Shown piece by piece: positions 7,044-13,684 of a DNA stretch of 24,987 nucleotides. Under the pieces are notes generated by a model, which did not search any database, was not told where the DNA came from, and saw nothing but the letters and a program-made list of their open reading frames with translations. The position numbers and the translations under genes are program-made. The first letter of the stretch is position 1, and each line of letters starts with the position of its first letter. The DNA comes from VRUE01 sp033856195 (GTDB taxonomy: Bacteria > Actinomycetota > Thermoleophilia > Solirubrobacterales > 70-9): assembly GCA_033856195.1 (NCBI GenBank), contig JAWVFL010000012.1:1-24987 (forward strand), read 5' to 3'.

Positions 7044-8210
7044 ATGAATGAGATCAAGATCGTCGGCGGAGGCCTGGCAGGGCTCACCGCCGCAATTACC
7101 GCGGCTGAAGGTGGCGCGCCGGTGCGCCTGCTCGAGGCGCACGAGGCTCTTGGCGGACGTGCCCGCAGCATGGCCGGTCCTTACAAGGCGAACCTTGGCC
7201 CCCACGTCATCTATAAGGACGGCCCGCTCTGGTCCTGGCTGGTCGAGCGGGAGCTGCTACCAAGTTACTCCGGGCCACCGCTGGCCGGCATCCGCTTTCG
7301 CTGGCAGGGCGAGGTCCGCCGCACGCCGCCGCTGGGCACGATCCCAGCGGTCCTGCGACTGCGAGGCCGCGAAGCGCCGGTCGACCAGGACTTCCGCGGC
7401 TGGGTCGCCAGCCTCTCCGACGAGCGCACCGCGGCGATGCTCTCCGCCGCCGCCGGTGTCTACACCTTCCACCACGACCCCGGCGAGCTCTCCGCCGCCT
7501 TCGTCTGGAAGCACTCGGTCCGGGTGCTGCTCAGCCCGCCACCCACGGCGCGCTACCTGCACGGCGGCTGGAGCTCTCTCATCGACGCGCTGGAGACGCG
7601 GGCGCGGCGCCTCGGGGTCGAGATCGAGACCGGCCACGCGGTCGAGGCATTGCCGGGATCGCCGACGATCGTCGCCACGGAGTTGGGCCGGGCGGGGGAA
7701 CTGCTCGGCGACGACACGTTGAGCTGGCCCGCTGGGCACACGGTCTGCATCGACCTCGGGCTCGAGCACCGGCGCGGCGATCCCTTCGTCGTCTCCGACC
7801 TCGACGAGTCGGGCTGGGTCGAGCGATTCAGTGCAGCGGACCCCTCGCTCGCCCCCGACGGGGAGGAGCTGGTGCAGGCGCAGATGCCGGTGCGTCCGGA
7901 GGAGAGCGCCGATCAGGCGGGGATGCGCCTCGAGTGCCTGCTTGAGGCCTCGTTCCCTGGGCTGCGCGAGCGCGAGCGCTGGCGCCGCCGCCAGGTGATG
8001 GAGGGCCGCAGCGGACCGCTCGATCATCCCGGCAAGACCTGGCGTGACCGGCCTGCCGTCGACCGCGGCGACTGCGTCTTCCTCGCCGGTGACATGGTCG
8101 CGGCGCCCGGCCTGCTCTCCGAGGTCTCCTGGGCAAGCGGGGCCGAGACCGGTCGGCTTGCCCTCGCTGCCGTGGGAAGTCAGCGCGGCGAGCTGAGGCG
8201 GGTGGCTTGA
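7044..8210 (+). CDS. FAD-dependent amine-oxidase/phytoene-desaturase-like oxidoreductase
   Basis: This 388-aa flavoprotein begins with the dinucleotide-binding fold IVGGGLAGLTAAITAAEGG, with the acidic end LLEA, followed by the FAD-contacting LGGRARS motif of the amine oxidase / protoporphyrinogen oxidase / phytoene desaturase superfamily. The C-terminal FAD-binding part is visible as DCVFLAGDMVAAPGLLSEVSWASG. It is short for a carotenoid desaturase (about 480-500 aa) and no carotenoid genes are near, so the substrate is open. The frame extends upstream to 6990, but ATG at 7044 places the Gly motif at the N-terminus as is normal. It is divergent from, and probably controlled by, the MocR gene. 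Confidence 0.82.
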   Translation: MNEIKIVGGGLAGLTAAITAAEGGAPVRLLEAHEALGGRARSMAGPYKANLGPHVIYKDGPLWSWLVERELLPSYSGPPLAGIRFRWQGEVRRTPPLGTIPAVLRLRGREAPVDQDFRGWVASLSDERTAAMLSAAAGVYTFHHDPGELSAAFVWKHSVRVLLSPPPTARYLHGGWSSLIDALETRARRLGVEIETGHAVEALPGSPTIVATELGRAGELLGDDTLSWPAGHTVCIDLGLEHRRGDPFVVSDLDESGWVERFSAADPSLAPDGEELVQAQMPVRPEESADQAGMRLECLLEASFPGLRERERWRRRQVMEGRSGPLDHPGKTWRDRPAVDRGDCVFLAGDMVAAPGLLSEVSWASGAETGRLALAAVGSQRGELRRVA

Positions 8211-8260
8211 AGCGCATCCGACATTGACCACACTCTGGCGTGGTCAATGTCGGATGCGCT
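8211..8260. terminator. perfect 21-bp hairpin directly after the stop codon
   Basis: Arms at 8211-8231 and 8240-8260 are exact inverted copies over 21 bp, with an 8-nt loop. The left arm begins at the base after the TGA of the FAD gene. No T tract follows. It may be a U-less intrinsic terminator, an mRNA 3' stabiliser, or a protein-binding site before the NUDIX promoter. Confidence 0.6.
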
Positions 8261-8270
8261 GGTAGTCGGC

Positions 8271-8276
8271 TAGCGT
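8271..8276 (+). promoter_or_regulatory. leaderless-type -10 hexamer (TAGCGT)
   Basis: TAGCGT lies 7 nt before the GTG at 8284 and only 10 bp after the long hairpin. No Shine-Dalgarno precedes the GTG. Confidence 0.5.
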
Positions 8277-8283
8277 CCTGTCG

Positions 8284-8745
8284 GTGGCAGCGACCTCCGC
8301 CGGGATCCTTCTCTACCGCAGCGGCGCCGAGTCGCTCGAAGTGCTGCTGGTGCATCCGGGCGGACCCTTCTGGGCAAAGAAGGACGAGGGCGCTTGGTCG
8401 GTGCCAAAGGGCGAAGTCGAGCCCGGAGAGGAGCCACGCGCCTGCGCCCTGCGCGAGCTCGAGGAGGAGCTCGGCTCCTCGCTCGGCCTCACGGCTGAGC
8501 AGCTGGTCGAGCTCGGCTCGGTGCGCCAGAAGTCCGGCAAGCTCGTCCACTGCTGGGCCGCCGAGGCCGACTTCGATCCAGCCGACCTGAGCAGCAACAC
8601 CTTCGAGATGGAGTGGCCACCGCGCTCCGGCAAGCAGCAGGAGTTCCCCGAGGTGGATCGGGCCGAGTGGTTTGCGCCAGAGGAGGCGCGCCAGAAGATC
8701 AATCCCGCACAGGCCCCCTTCCTCGATAAGTTGGTCGAGAGATGA
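8284..8745 (+). CDS. NUDIX hydrolase
   Basis: This 153-aa protein carries a full NUDIX box (G-x5-E-x7-RE-L-x-EE-x-G). It starts at KGEVEPGEEP and ends at RELEEELG, and coordinates the divalent metal for cleavage of a nucleoside diphosphate linked to another group. The surrounding AGILLYRSG and FWAKKDEGAWSVPKGEV segments are typical of the group related to bis(5'-nucleosyl)-tetraphosphatases and DUF4916-like NUDIX proteins. Start is GTG at 8284, placed by the TANNNT hexamer and by the usual N-terminal length. The stop overlaps the ATG of the RDD gene (ATGA), so the two are translationally coupled. The exact nucleotide substrate cannot be read from sequence. Confidence 0.9.
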   Translation: MAATSAGILLYRSGAESLEVLLVHPGGPFWAKKDEGAWSVPKGEVEPGEEPRACALRELEEELGSSLGLTAEQLVELGSVRQKSGKLVHCWAAEADFDPADLSSNTFEMEWPPRSGKQQEFPEVDRAEWFAPEEARQKINPAQAPFLDKLVER

Positions 8746-9824
8746 GCGAGAGCGCGAACTCGATGCCACCGGAAGACGGGCCCTCGGGCCGGCCGCTGCC
8801 GCTCTCCGTGCGGCTGCTCGGGGCCGGCGTGCGTAGCGCTCGCTCGGTTGGCAAGGCGACTGGGCTCGACCAGGCGATCGAGGCCGCCGCCGAGGAGGCG
8901 ATGGTCGCGGCCGTAGAGAGCGAGGCGGTCGAACGGGCTATTGCGCGGGTCCTGAAGGGCCCGATCGTCGAGGAGGCGATGAACAGCGCGCTCGAGAGCG
9001 ACACCGTAAAGCGCGCCCTGATCGAGGCCCTCGACAGCGAGCTGGTCGACGAGGTCTGGCGCCGCCTGTTGGCCAGTGACGAGACGCAGCGGCTGGTCGA
9101 GCGGATCGCCGAGGCGCCGGAGATCCGGGCCGCGATCAGCGCCCAGAGCGTTGGCATGATCGAGGACGTCGGCCACACGATCGGCAACGGCACGCGCCGG
9201 CTCGACAGCGTGGTCGAGCGCGTCGTGCGCAAGATCTTCCTCCGCAAGCGACGCGCCGAGCCGACCGACCGCGCCGGCGCGGTGACTCGCGGGCTCGCCT
9301 TCGGCCTCGACGTGCTGATCGTCAACCTCGGCTTCTCGGGGTTGGCCGCGGTCGCGGCGCTGATCGCCTCGGCCTTTACCGGCAACGGCAACGGCGTCTC
9401 CAGCATCGCCCTGGCGGCCGGCACCACGCTCTGGTTCGCGCTCGGCAGCCTCTACCTGGTTGGCTTCTGGTCGCTGGCCGGGCAGACGCCCGGTATGCGC
9501 TTCGTCGGGATCAGGCTCGACGTCGAAGGCCGGGGCTTGCGCTTCGGGCGCGCCGTCAAACGCCTGATCGGCATGGCCCTGGCGGCGATCCCGTTTGGAC
9601 TCGGCTTCCTCGGCATCCTCTTCGACGAGCGCCGCCGTGCCTGGGACGACCGGCTCAGCGGCGTCGACGTGGTCTACGAGGGCAACGAGCGCACGCCGGC
9701 GCCCTGGTCGCGCCTTGATATCGCTGAGCCGCCGCTCGCCGCGTCGGGCGCCGCCGCAACGACGAAGGCCCCGGAAACCCGGGGCCTTCAGTCACAGCGG
9801 GTAGCCGGATCGTCTCCTAGCTGA
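8742..9824 (+). CDS. RDD-family membrane protein with long helical N-terminal part
   Basis: This 360-aa protein has a soluble, helical, Glu/Ala-rich N-terminal half of about 175 residues (repeated EAVERAIARVL, DTVKRALIEAL-like segments). An RDD domain follows with membrane helices (about 190-225, 225-250, 275-295), starting at DRAGAVTRGLAFGLDVLIV and including the GQTPGMRFVGIRL motif and ERRRAWDDRLSGVDVVY. RDD proteins are poorly characterised; transport and protein-quality roles have been proposed for some. The start overlaps the NUDIX stop by 4 bp, which suggests a shared transcript. The last 20 or so residues (after about 340) look unstructured and are encoded by a terminator-like hairpin, so the functional C-terminus probably ends earlier. 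Confidence 0.85.
   Translation: MSESANSMPPEDGPSGRPLPLSVRLLGAGVRSARSVGKATGLDQAIEAAAEEAMVAAVESEAVERAIARVLKGPIVEEAMNSALESDTVKRALIEALDSELVDEVWRRLLASDETQRLVERIAEAPEIRAAISAQSVGMIEDVGHTIGNGTRRLDSVVERVVRKIFLRKRRAEPTDRAGAVTRGLAFGLDVLIVNLGFSGLAAVAALIASAFTGNGNGVSSIALAAGTTLWFALGSLYLVGFWSLAGQTPGMRFVGIRLDVEGRGLRFGRAVKRLIGMALAAIPFGLGFLGILFDERRRAWDDRLSGVDVVYEGNERTPAPWSRLDIAEPPLAASGAAATTKAPETRGLQSQRVAGSSPS
9764..9789. terminator. hairpin inside the 3' end of the RDD gene
   Basis: An 11-bp perfect stem (GAAGGCCCCGG / CCGGGGCCTTC) with an AAAC loop lies 33 bp before the RDD stop. Because the next gene converges with its stop at 9817, the hairpin is well placed as a bidirectional terminator. It has the G/C-rich, T-poor form common in actinobacteria. 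Confidence 0.6.
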
Positions 9825-10200
9825 CGGTGCCTTCCGGCCCCTCGGCCAGCTTGTAGACGATGATGATCGAGAGGGCGAATATCGCCAGCGACCAGAACGG
9901 GTAGGCGGGAATCGAGAGCAGCGCGCCGATCGTGTTCAGCGAGGCGATGAAGATGCCGAACCAGCGCCCGAACTCTCCCCCGGAGAAGAGCGAGAACGCG
10001 GCGACGAGCTCGAGGACCCCGATGATCAGCATGACCCAGCCCCAGGTGTGCAGGCCGCTGATGATGTAGGTGGCGTTCTCGGCGAAGAACTTCGAATCGC
10101 CGATCGCGGCGATGCCGTAGATAATGTTCAAGACGCCCGCCACCAGCAGCAGTACGCCGGCGAACACCCACCAACCGCTGAGTGTGCTCTCCTCGTTCAT
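9817..10200 (-). CDS. four-helix membrane protein, DUF7144-like
   Basis: This 127-aa protein is almost entirely hydrophobic, with four predicted membrane helices (about 10-30, 50-70, 78-95, 98-118). It has the pattern GWWVFAGVLLLVAGVLNIIYGIAAI and a second HTWGWVMLIIGVLELVAAFSLF unit. This matches the actinobacterial DUF7144 family, of unknown function. ATG at 10200 is chosen because AAAGGG lies 6 nt upstream; a TTG two codons earlier is possible. Its 3' end overlaps the RDD gene tail-to-tail by 8 bp. The 170 bp between its start and the dehalogenase start contains no further gene. Confidence 0.8.
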   Translation of the reverse strand: MNEESTLSGWWVFAGVLLLVAGVLNIIYGIAAIGDSKFFAENATYIISGLHTWGWVMLIIGVLELVAAFSLFSGGEFGRWFGIFIASLNTIGALLSIPAYPFWSLAIFALSIIIVYKLAEGPEGTVS

Positions 10201-10357
10201 GGGCAACCCTTTCGTTCACAAATAGGCAGAGACAAGATACGCGAGGTTATTCGCGCGGTACCCCGTATTTCCTGCTCTGGAGCGGAATTTGTCGAATGGC
10301 CGGCGCCGGTGTCGACGTCATCCGCTGGCGATCAGGAGCTTTCCGCACTCGCTGCCG

Positions 10358-10363
10358 TAGTGT
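10358..10363 (+). promoter_or_regulatory. leaderless-type -10 hexamer (TAGTGT)
   Basis: TAGTGT lies 7 nt before the ATG at 10371. This supports that ATG over the in-frame upstream starts and over the second ATG at 10377. Confidence 0.5.
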
Positions 10364-10370
10364 GCGCGGA

Positions 10371-11243
10371 ATGGACATGGTCCGTACGCCGGAGGAGAGC
10401 CTTCAGGGGCTGCCGGACTTCCCCTTCGAGTCGAGTTACCGCGAGATCGACGGCCTGCGGCTCGCTTATCTCGACGAGGGCGAGGGCAAGCCGGTCGTCT
10501 TCTTCCACGGTGAGCCGACCTGGTCCTATCTCTGGCGCAAGGTGATCCCGCCGGTGCGCGATGCCGGCTACCGCTGCATCGCCCCCGACTACGCCGGCTT
10601 TGGCCGCTCCGACAAGCCGACCGAAGTCGAGTGGTACACCTACGACCGCCACGTCGAGCTGATCGCGAAGCTGCTGGAGGAGCTCGACGTGCGCGACGCG
10701 ACCGCGGTCGTGCACGACTGGGGCGGGCCGATTGGCCTGCGTCTCGCGGTCGAGCGTCCCGACCGTTTCTCACGCATCGTGATCATGGAGACGGGTCCCT
10801 TCACCGGCCATCAGCGGATGAGCGCCGCCTGGCTCAAGTTCCGCGAGTTCGTCCGCGACAACGCTGATGTGCCGATCGGCATGCTGGTTCGCGGCGGTTG
10901 CAAGGAGGATCCCGGTGACGACGTCATCGCGGCATACGAAGCTCCCTATCCCACCCCGGAGTCGAAAGCGGGCGCGCGGGCCTTCCCACTGATCCTGCCG
11001 ACCGAGCCCGATGCACCCGGAGCGGCGGAGGGCAAGGCGGTTGCCGACGCGCTGCGGGTCGACGAGCGGGAGGCGCTGGTGCTCTGGGCGGACTCCGACT
11101 TCATCCTTCCCTTCTCGGTCGGCGAACGAGTCTCCGAGCAGCTCAACTTCCCGCCGCCGCGCAAGATCGAGAACGCCTCCCACTTCCTGCAGGAGGACGC
11201 CGGGCCGCAGATCGGCGGGATCATCGCCGAGTGGCTCGGCTGA
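10371..11243 (+). CDS. haloalkane dehalogenase-like alpha/beta hydrolase (subfamily I type)
   Basis: This 290-aa protein has the hallmarks of haloalkane dehalogenases, which hydrolyse carbon-halogen bonds. The oxyanion/halide region is HGEPTWSYLWRKVIP. The nucleophile is an Asp rather than Ser, in VVHDWGGPIG (Asp116, with the halide-stabilising Trp117 next to it). An acidic residue near Asp243 lies in LWADSDFI, and the catalytic His271 in NASHFLQED. The HGEPTWSYL string closely matches the DhlA/DhmA subfamily I. Its length is usual for the family. It is monocistronic and converges on the phosphoesterase gene with a 23-bp overlap. Activity on a particular halide is not shown; some homologues act on other esters or epoxides. 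Confidence 0.88.
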   Translation: MDMVRTPEESLQGLPDFPFESSYREIDGLRLAYLDEGEGKPVVFFHGEPTWSYLWRKVIPPVRDAGYRCIAPDYAGFGRSDKPTEVEWYTYDRHVELIAKLLEELDVRDATAVVHDWGGPIGLRLAVERPDRFSRIVIMETGPFTGHQRMSAAWLKFREFVRDNADVPIGMLVRGGCKEDPGDDVIAAYEAPYPTPESKAGARAFPLILPTEPDAPGAAEGKAVADALRVDEREALVLWADSDFILPFSVGERVSEQLNFPPPRKIENASHFLQEDAGPQIGGIIAEWLG

Positions 11244-12330
11244 CCGCCGCTCGCAGCTCCTCACGCGAACGGTCGGCCAACAGCCGCACTCTGCGCGGCG
11301 GTCCCTCCTCGTCGAGCCATGTAACGCTCCCCGGCCAGTAGGGCCCCGGCGGCGCGCCGGGATGATGGAAGGCGTCGGCGTAGACCCAGCTGCCGGTGTT
11401 GTGCAGGCTGCCGCCGCCGGGTAGCGGCCACGCCGCCTCACCCGCTTCCGGACCGGCGCGGTGGGTGTGCCCGGTGATCACATGGGCGGCCTCGATTCGG
11501 AGGCGCCTGACTATCTCGGTCGCGCCGGCGACGCCGCTGCGGGAGATCGCGGTCGCGGAGAAGTCGGGCTCGAACTCGGTCTGCAGCGCGCGGTTGAGCA
11601 GCCAGACGCTTGCCGGCACTCCGGCGCGCAGGGCGGCCTTGAGCGTGGCTTGTCGGGCGCGCCCGCCGTCGCGGCGGCGACCGGAGAGCGAACGCCAAGC
11701 GCGTTCGGAGGGACGGGTGGCGCCGCGGGCCATGCCGGCCTCGGCCAGCCCAAAGGCGAGCCCGTAGATGGGGCGGAGGACCCGCTCGTAGTCGCCGGGC
11801 GTCGCCGGGTCCGCCGGGTGCCCGCCGACGCGCATCACCGCCGCCGCGCCGACGCACTCCAGGCGAGGCAGGCTGAGGTGGCAGTCCATGTAGTGGCCGT
11901 GGGTGGCGTAGACGTCGTCGCGCAGCCAGACGCCCGGGTAGGCGACGCTTAGCTCGGCGCTGCCGAGCCAGGTGCCAAGTCGATTCAGGGGCTCCCCCTC
12001 GGGTAGGGCGCGGTGCTCGAGACCGAGCGTGGCGTCGCCGAGGGCGAGTCCTTCGAGCAGCGGCTCGGCGAGGCGATGGTCGTGGTTGCCGGGCACGAGC
12101 ACGACGCGCCGGCCCTCCATCACCGCGCCCAGTTCTTCGAAGAAGGGCTGGACCGCCCTGAGCACGTCGGCCAGCGGCAGTTCGCGCAACTCGAGCACGT
12201 CGCCGAGCAGGACGAGGCGATCGGCGGCGGCGATCTCCGCGAGCAGGCGCTGGCGCAGCGATGGATCGCTCGCCAGGTCCTCGCCGGTGGCGCTGCCCAG
12301 GTGCAGGTCGGAGACGATCGCGGTCCGCAT
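11221..12330 (-). CDS. calcineurin-like metallophosphoesterase
   Basis: This 369-aa protein contains the five metal-binding blocks of the family: SDLHLG (Asp8, His10), LLGDVLEL (Asp44), PGNHDHR (Asn82, His83), ATHGHYMD, and GHTHRAG near residue 285. The first blocks resemble UDP-2,3-diacylglucosamine hydrolase (LpxH). A lipid-A role does not fit an actinobacterium, so a general phosphodiesterase or phosphatase is the safer call. An insertion between the HGH and GHTH blocks (about 150-280) is larger than in LpxH and Arg-rich. ATG at 12330 is supported by TAATCT 7 nt upstream; the frame extends further but into the divergent gene. Confidence 0.85.
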   Translation of the reverse strand: MRTAIVSDLHLGSATGEDLASDPSLRQRLLAEIAAADRLVLLGDVLELRELPLADVLRAVQPFFEELGAVMEGRRVVLVPGNHDHRLAEPLLEGLALGDATLGLEHRALPEGEPLNRLGTWLGSAELSVAYPGVWLRDDVYATHGHYMDCHLSLPRLECVGAAAVMRVGGHPADPATPGDYERVLRPIYGLAFGLAEAGMARGATRPSERAWRSLSGRRRDGGRARQATLKAALRAGVPASVWLLNRALQTEFEPDFSATAISRSGVAGATEIVRRLRIEAAHVITGHTHRAGPEAGEAAWPLPGGGSLHNTGSWVYADAFHHPGAPPGPYWPGSVTWLDEEGPPRRVRLLADRSREELRAAVSRATRR

Positions 12331-12337
12331 CGCGGCA

Positions 12338-12347
12338 AGATTAGACT
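12338..12347. promoter_or_regulatory. overlapping divergent -10 hexamers
   Basis: On the minus strand TAATCT (12338-12343) is 7 nt before the phosphoesterase ATG. On the plus strand TAGACT (12342-12347) is 8 nt before the hydrolase ATG. The two hexamers share 12342-12343, and the whole intergenic region is 25 bp. Two leaderless transcripts would start back to back and the polymerases would exclude one another. Confidence 0.55.
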
Positions 12348-12355
12348 TGCCGACG

Positions 12356-13273
12356 ATGGCCGAGCTAAGCGAAGAGCGCCTGGCGCCCTGCAACGGGATC
12401 GAGATCGCCTACCAGGAGGTCGGCGACCCGGACGGCGAGCCGCTGCTGCTGGTGATGGGCCTGGCCACCCAGATGCTCGCCTGGGACGAGGAGTTCTGCG
12501 CGCTGCTGGCCGAACGCGGCTTCCGCGTTGTCCGCTTCGACAACCGCGACATCGGCCACTCGACGATGCTCGACGACGCCGGCGTGCCGAGCCGGCGGGA
12601 CCTCTTCCTCGGCCGCCGCGAGAGCGCCGCCTACCTGCTCTCTGACATGGCCGACGACGCCGTCGGGCTGATGGACCATCTGGGCATCGGGTCGGCCCAT
12701 GTGGCTGGTGTCTCGATGGGCGGGATGATCGGCCAGACGCTGGCGATCGAGCACCGCGACCGGGTTCGCTCTCTGGTCTCGATGCACTCGACCACCGGCA
12801 GCCGCCGCGTCGGCACGCCGACCTTCAAAGCGTTCGCGCTGATGCTCGCCGAGGCGCCGCGGGGTCGCGATGCCTTCATCGAGCGGATCATCAAGACCTA
12901 CAAGCTGATCGGCTCGCCCGCCTACCCGATGAACGAGGAGCGCCTGCGGCGGGTCGCGGGGGAGATGTACGACCGCTCCCACAACCCACGCGGGGTGATC
13001 CGCCAGCTGCACGCGATTTCCGCCTCTGGCAACCGCACCGCTGCACTGGGCAAGGTCGACCTGCCGGTGACCGTGATCCACGGCACCCGCGACGCGCTGA
13101 TCCGCCCCAGCGGCGGCCGCGCCACCGCCCGCGCGATCCCCGGCGCCCGCCTGCACATCTTCGAGGGCATGGGCCACGACCTGCCCCGCGAGCTCTGGCC
13201 CTCCTTTGCTGACGACTTCGCCGCTACGGCCTCCCGGGCCGGCTGGCAGGCCCCCGCCCATCAGCCCGTCTGA
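12356..13273 (+). CDS. alpha/beta hydrolase
   Basis: This 305-aa serine hydrolase has an oxyanion region LLLVMGLATQMLAW, the strand RVVRFDNRDIGHST, and a nucleophile elbow GVSMGGMIGQTLA (Ser120). The acid is near VTVIHGTRDALI, and the catalytic His lies in FEGMGHDLP close to the C-terminus. The 'DNRDIGHST' segment places it with the group often annotated as aclacinomycin methylesterase RdmC-like or TAP-type hydrolases in actinobacteria. Natural substrate is unknown. ATG at 12356 is chosen because TAGACT lies 8 nt upstream and the family N-terminus fits; longer frames run into the phosphoesterase. The stop codon ends 1 nt before the 3' end of the convergent tRNA-Leu. Confidence 0.88.
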   Translation: MAELSEERLAPCNGIEIAYQEVGDPDGEPLLLVMGLATQMLAWDEEFCALLAERGFRVVRFDNRDIGHSTMLDDAGVPSRRDLFLGRRESAAYLLSDMADDAVGLMDHLGIGSAHVAGVSMGGMIGQTLAIEHRDRVRSLVSMHSTTGSRRVGTPTFKAFALMLAEAPRGRDAFIERIIKTYKLIGSPAYPMNEERLRRVAGEMYDRSHNPRGVIRQLHAISASGNRTAALGKVDLPVTVIHGTRDALIRPSGGRATARAIPGARLHIFEGMGHDLPRELWPSFADDFAATASRAGWQAPAHQPV

Positions 13274-13274
13274 G

Positions 13275-13358
13275 TGCGGCTGAGAGGAGTCGAACCTCCA
13301 CGGAGTTTCCTCCACACGGATCTGAACCGTGCGCGTCTACCAGTTCCGCCACAGCCGC
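13275..13358 (-). tRNA. tRNA-Leu (anticodon CAG)
   Basis: An 84-nt gene on the minus strand. The 7-bp acceptor stem pairs GCGGCTG with CAGCCGC, discriminator A. The anticodon arm CACGG-TTCAGAT-CCGTG gives anticodon CAG. The long variable arm is that of a class-II tRNA, and the T arm is present. CCA is not encoded. Confidence 0.95.
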
Positions 13359-13449
13359 GAGGCCAGGCAATCTACCGGTTCGCAGGCCAAAGCCCCCGCC
13401 CTGCCGCTCGACGGCCCACCCGCCCCCCTCGCTAAAATGCCCGTCCCCC

Positions 13450-13522
13450 GCCGCTATCGTCTAGGGGACTAGGACGCCGGATTCTCAGTCCGGAAACCGG
13501 GGTTCGAATCCCCGTAGCGGTA
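13450..13522 (+). tRNA. tRNA-Glu (anticodon CTC), integration target
   Basis: A 73-nt gene. Acceptor GCCGCTA pairs with TAGCGGT (first pair G-U), discriminator A. The anticodon arm CCGGA-TTCTCAG-TCCGG reads CTC, and the T arm CCGGGGTTCGAATCCCCG is standard. CCA is not encoded. The last 42 nt, from the anticodon loop to the 3' end, are repeated exactly at 24019-24060, so the element inserted here and rebuilt a full tRNA. Confidence 0.97.
13481..13522 (+). repeat. attL core (42-bp direct repeat, part of tRNA-Glu)
   Basis: Identical to 24019-24060. It begins at the last base of the 5' anticodon stem strand (ATTCTCAG...) and ends at the tRNA 3' base. Bases on either side differ between the copies. 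Crossover in the anticodon loop is common for tyrosine integrases. Confidence 0.92.
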
Positions 13523-13530
13523 CCTCACGA

Positions 13531-13555
13531 AAGCCCCGCAAATGCGGGGTTTTTT
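13531..13555 (+). terminator. intrinsic terminator of tRNA-Glu carried by the element
   Basis: A 6-bp stem CCCCGC / GCGGGG with an AAAT loop is followed by six T residues (13550-13555). It starts 9 bp after the tRNA and lies inside the element, so it replaces the host terminator now displaced to 24060-24103. Confidence 0.85.
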
Positions 13556-13561
13556 CGTATC

Positions 13562-13628
13562 TGGGACGGGTTGAGGTCGCGGATCGTGTCCCAGAATATG
13601 TCCCGAAGTCGTGCTAGAAACCTGGGAC
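13562..13628. repeat. left arm-type site cluster (TGGGAC / TGTCCC)
   Basis: TGGGAC occurs at 13562-13567 and 13623-13628, and TGTCCC at 13587-13592 and 13599-13604, 12 bp apart (about one helical turn). The 19-bp block 13586-13604 matches 16 of 19 positions with 23916-23934 at the other end. Such repeats between attL and int are usual arm sites for integrase or excisionase. Confidence 0.5.
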
Positions 13629-13684
13629 ACGAGGTTTCCGGCAGGCGGGGCAAAGCGTCCCCGCTTTGGACGTAGGGGGTAGCG

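Noticed and set aside
5911..7047. Long plus-strand frame opposite the MocR gene
   Set aside because: The opposite strand encodes an intact HTH and PLP domain. This frame is a GC-rich shadow.
11221..12330. LpxH of lipid A synthesis
   Set aside because: The motifs are shared by many calcineurin-like enzymes, and a lipid A pathway does not fit an actinobacterium.
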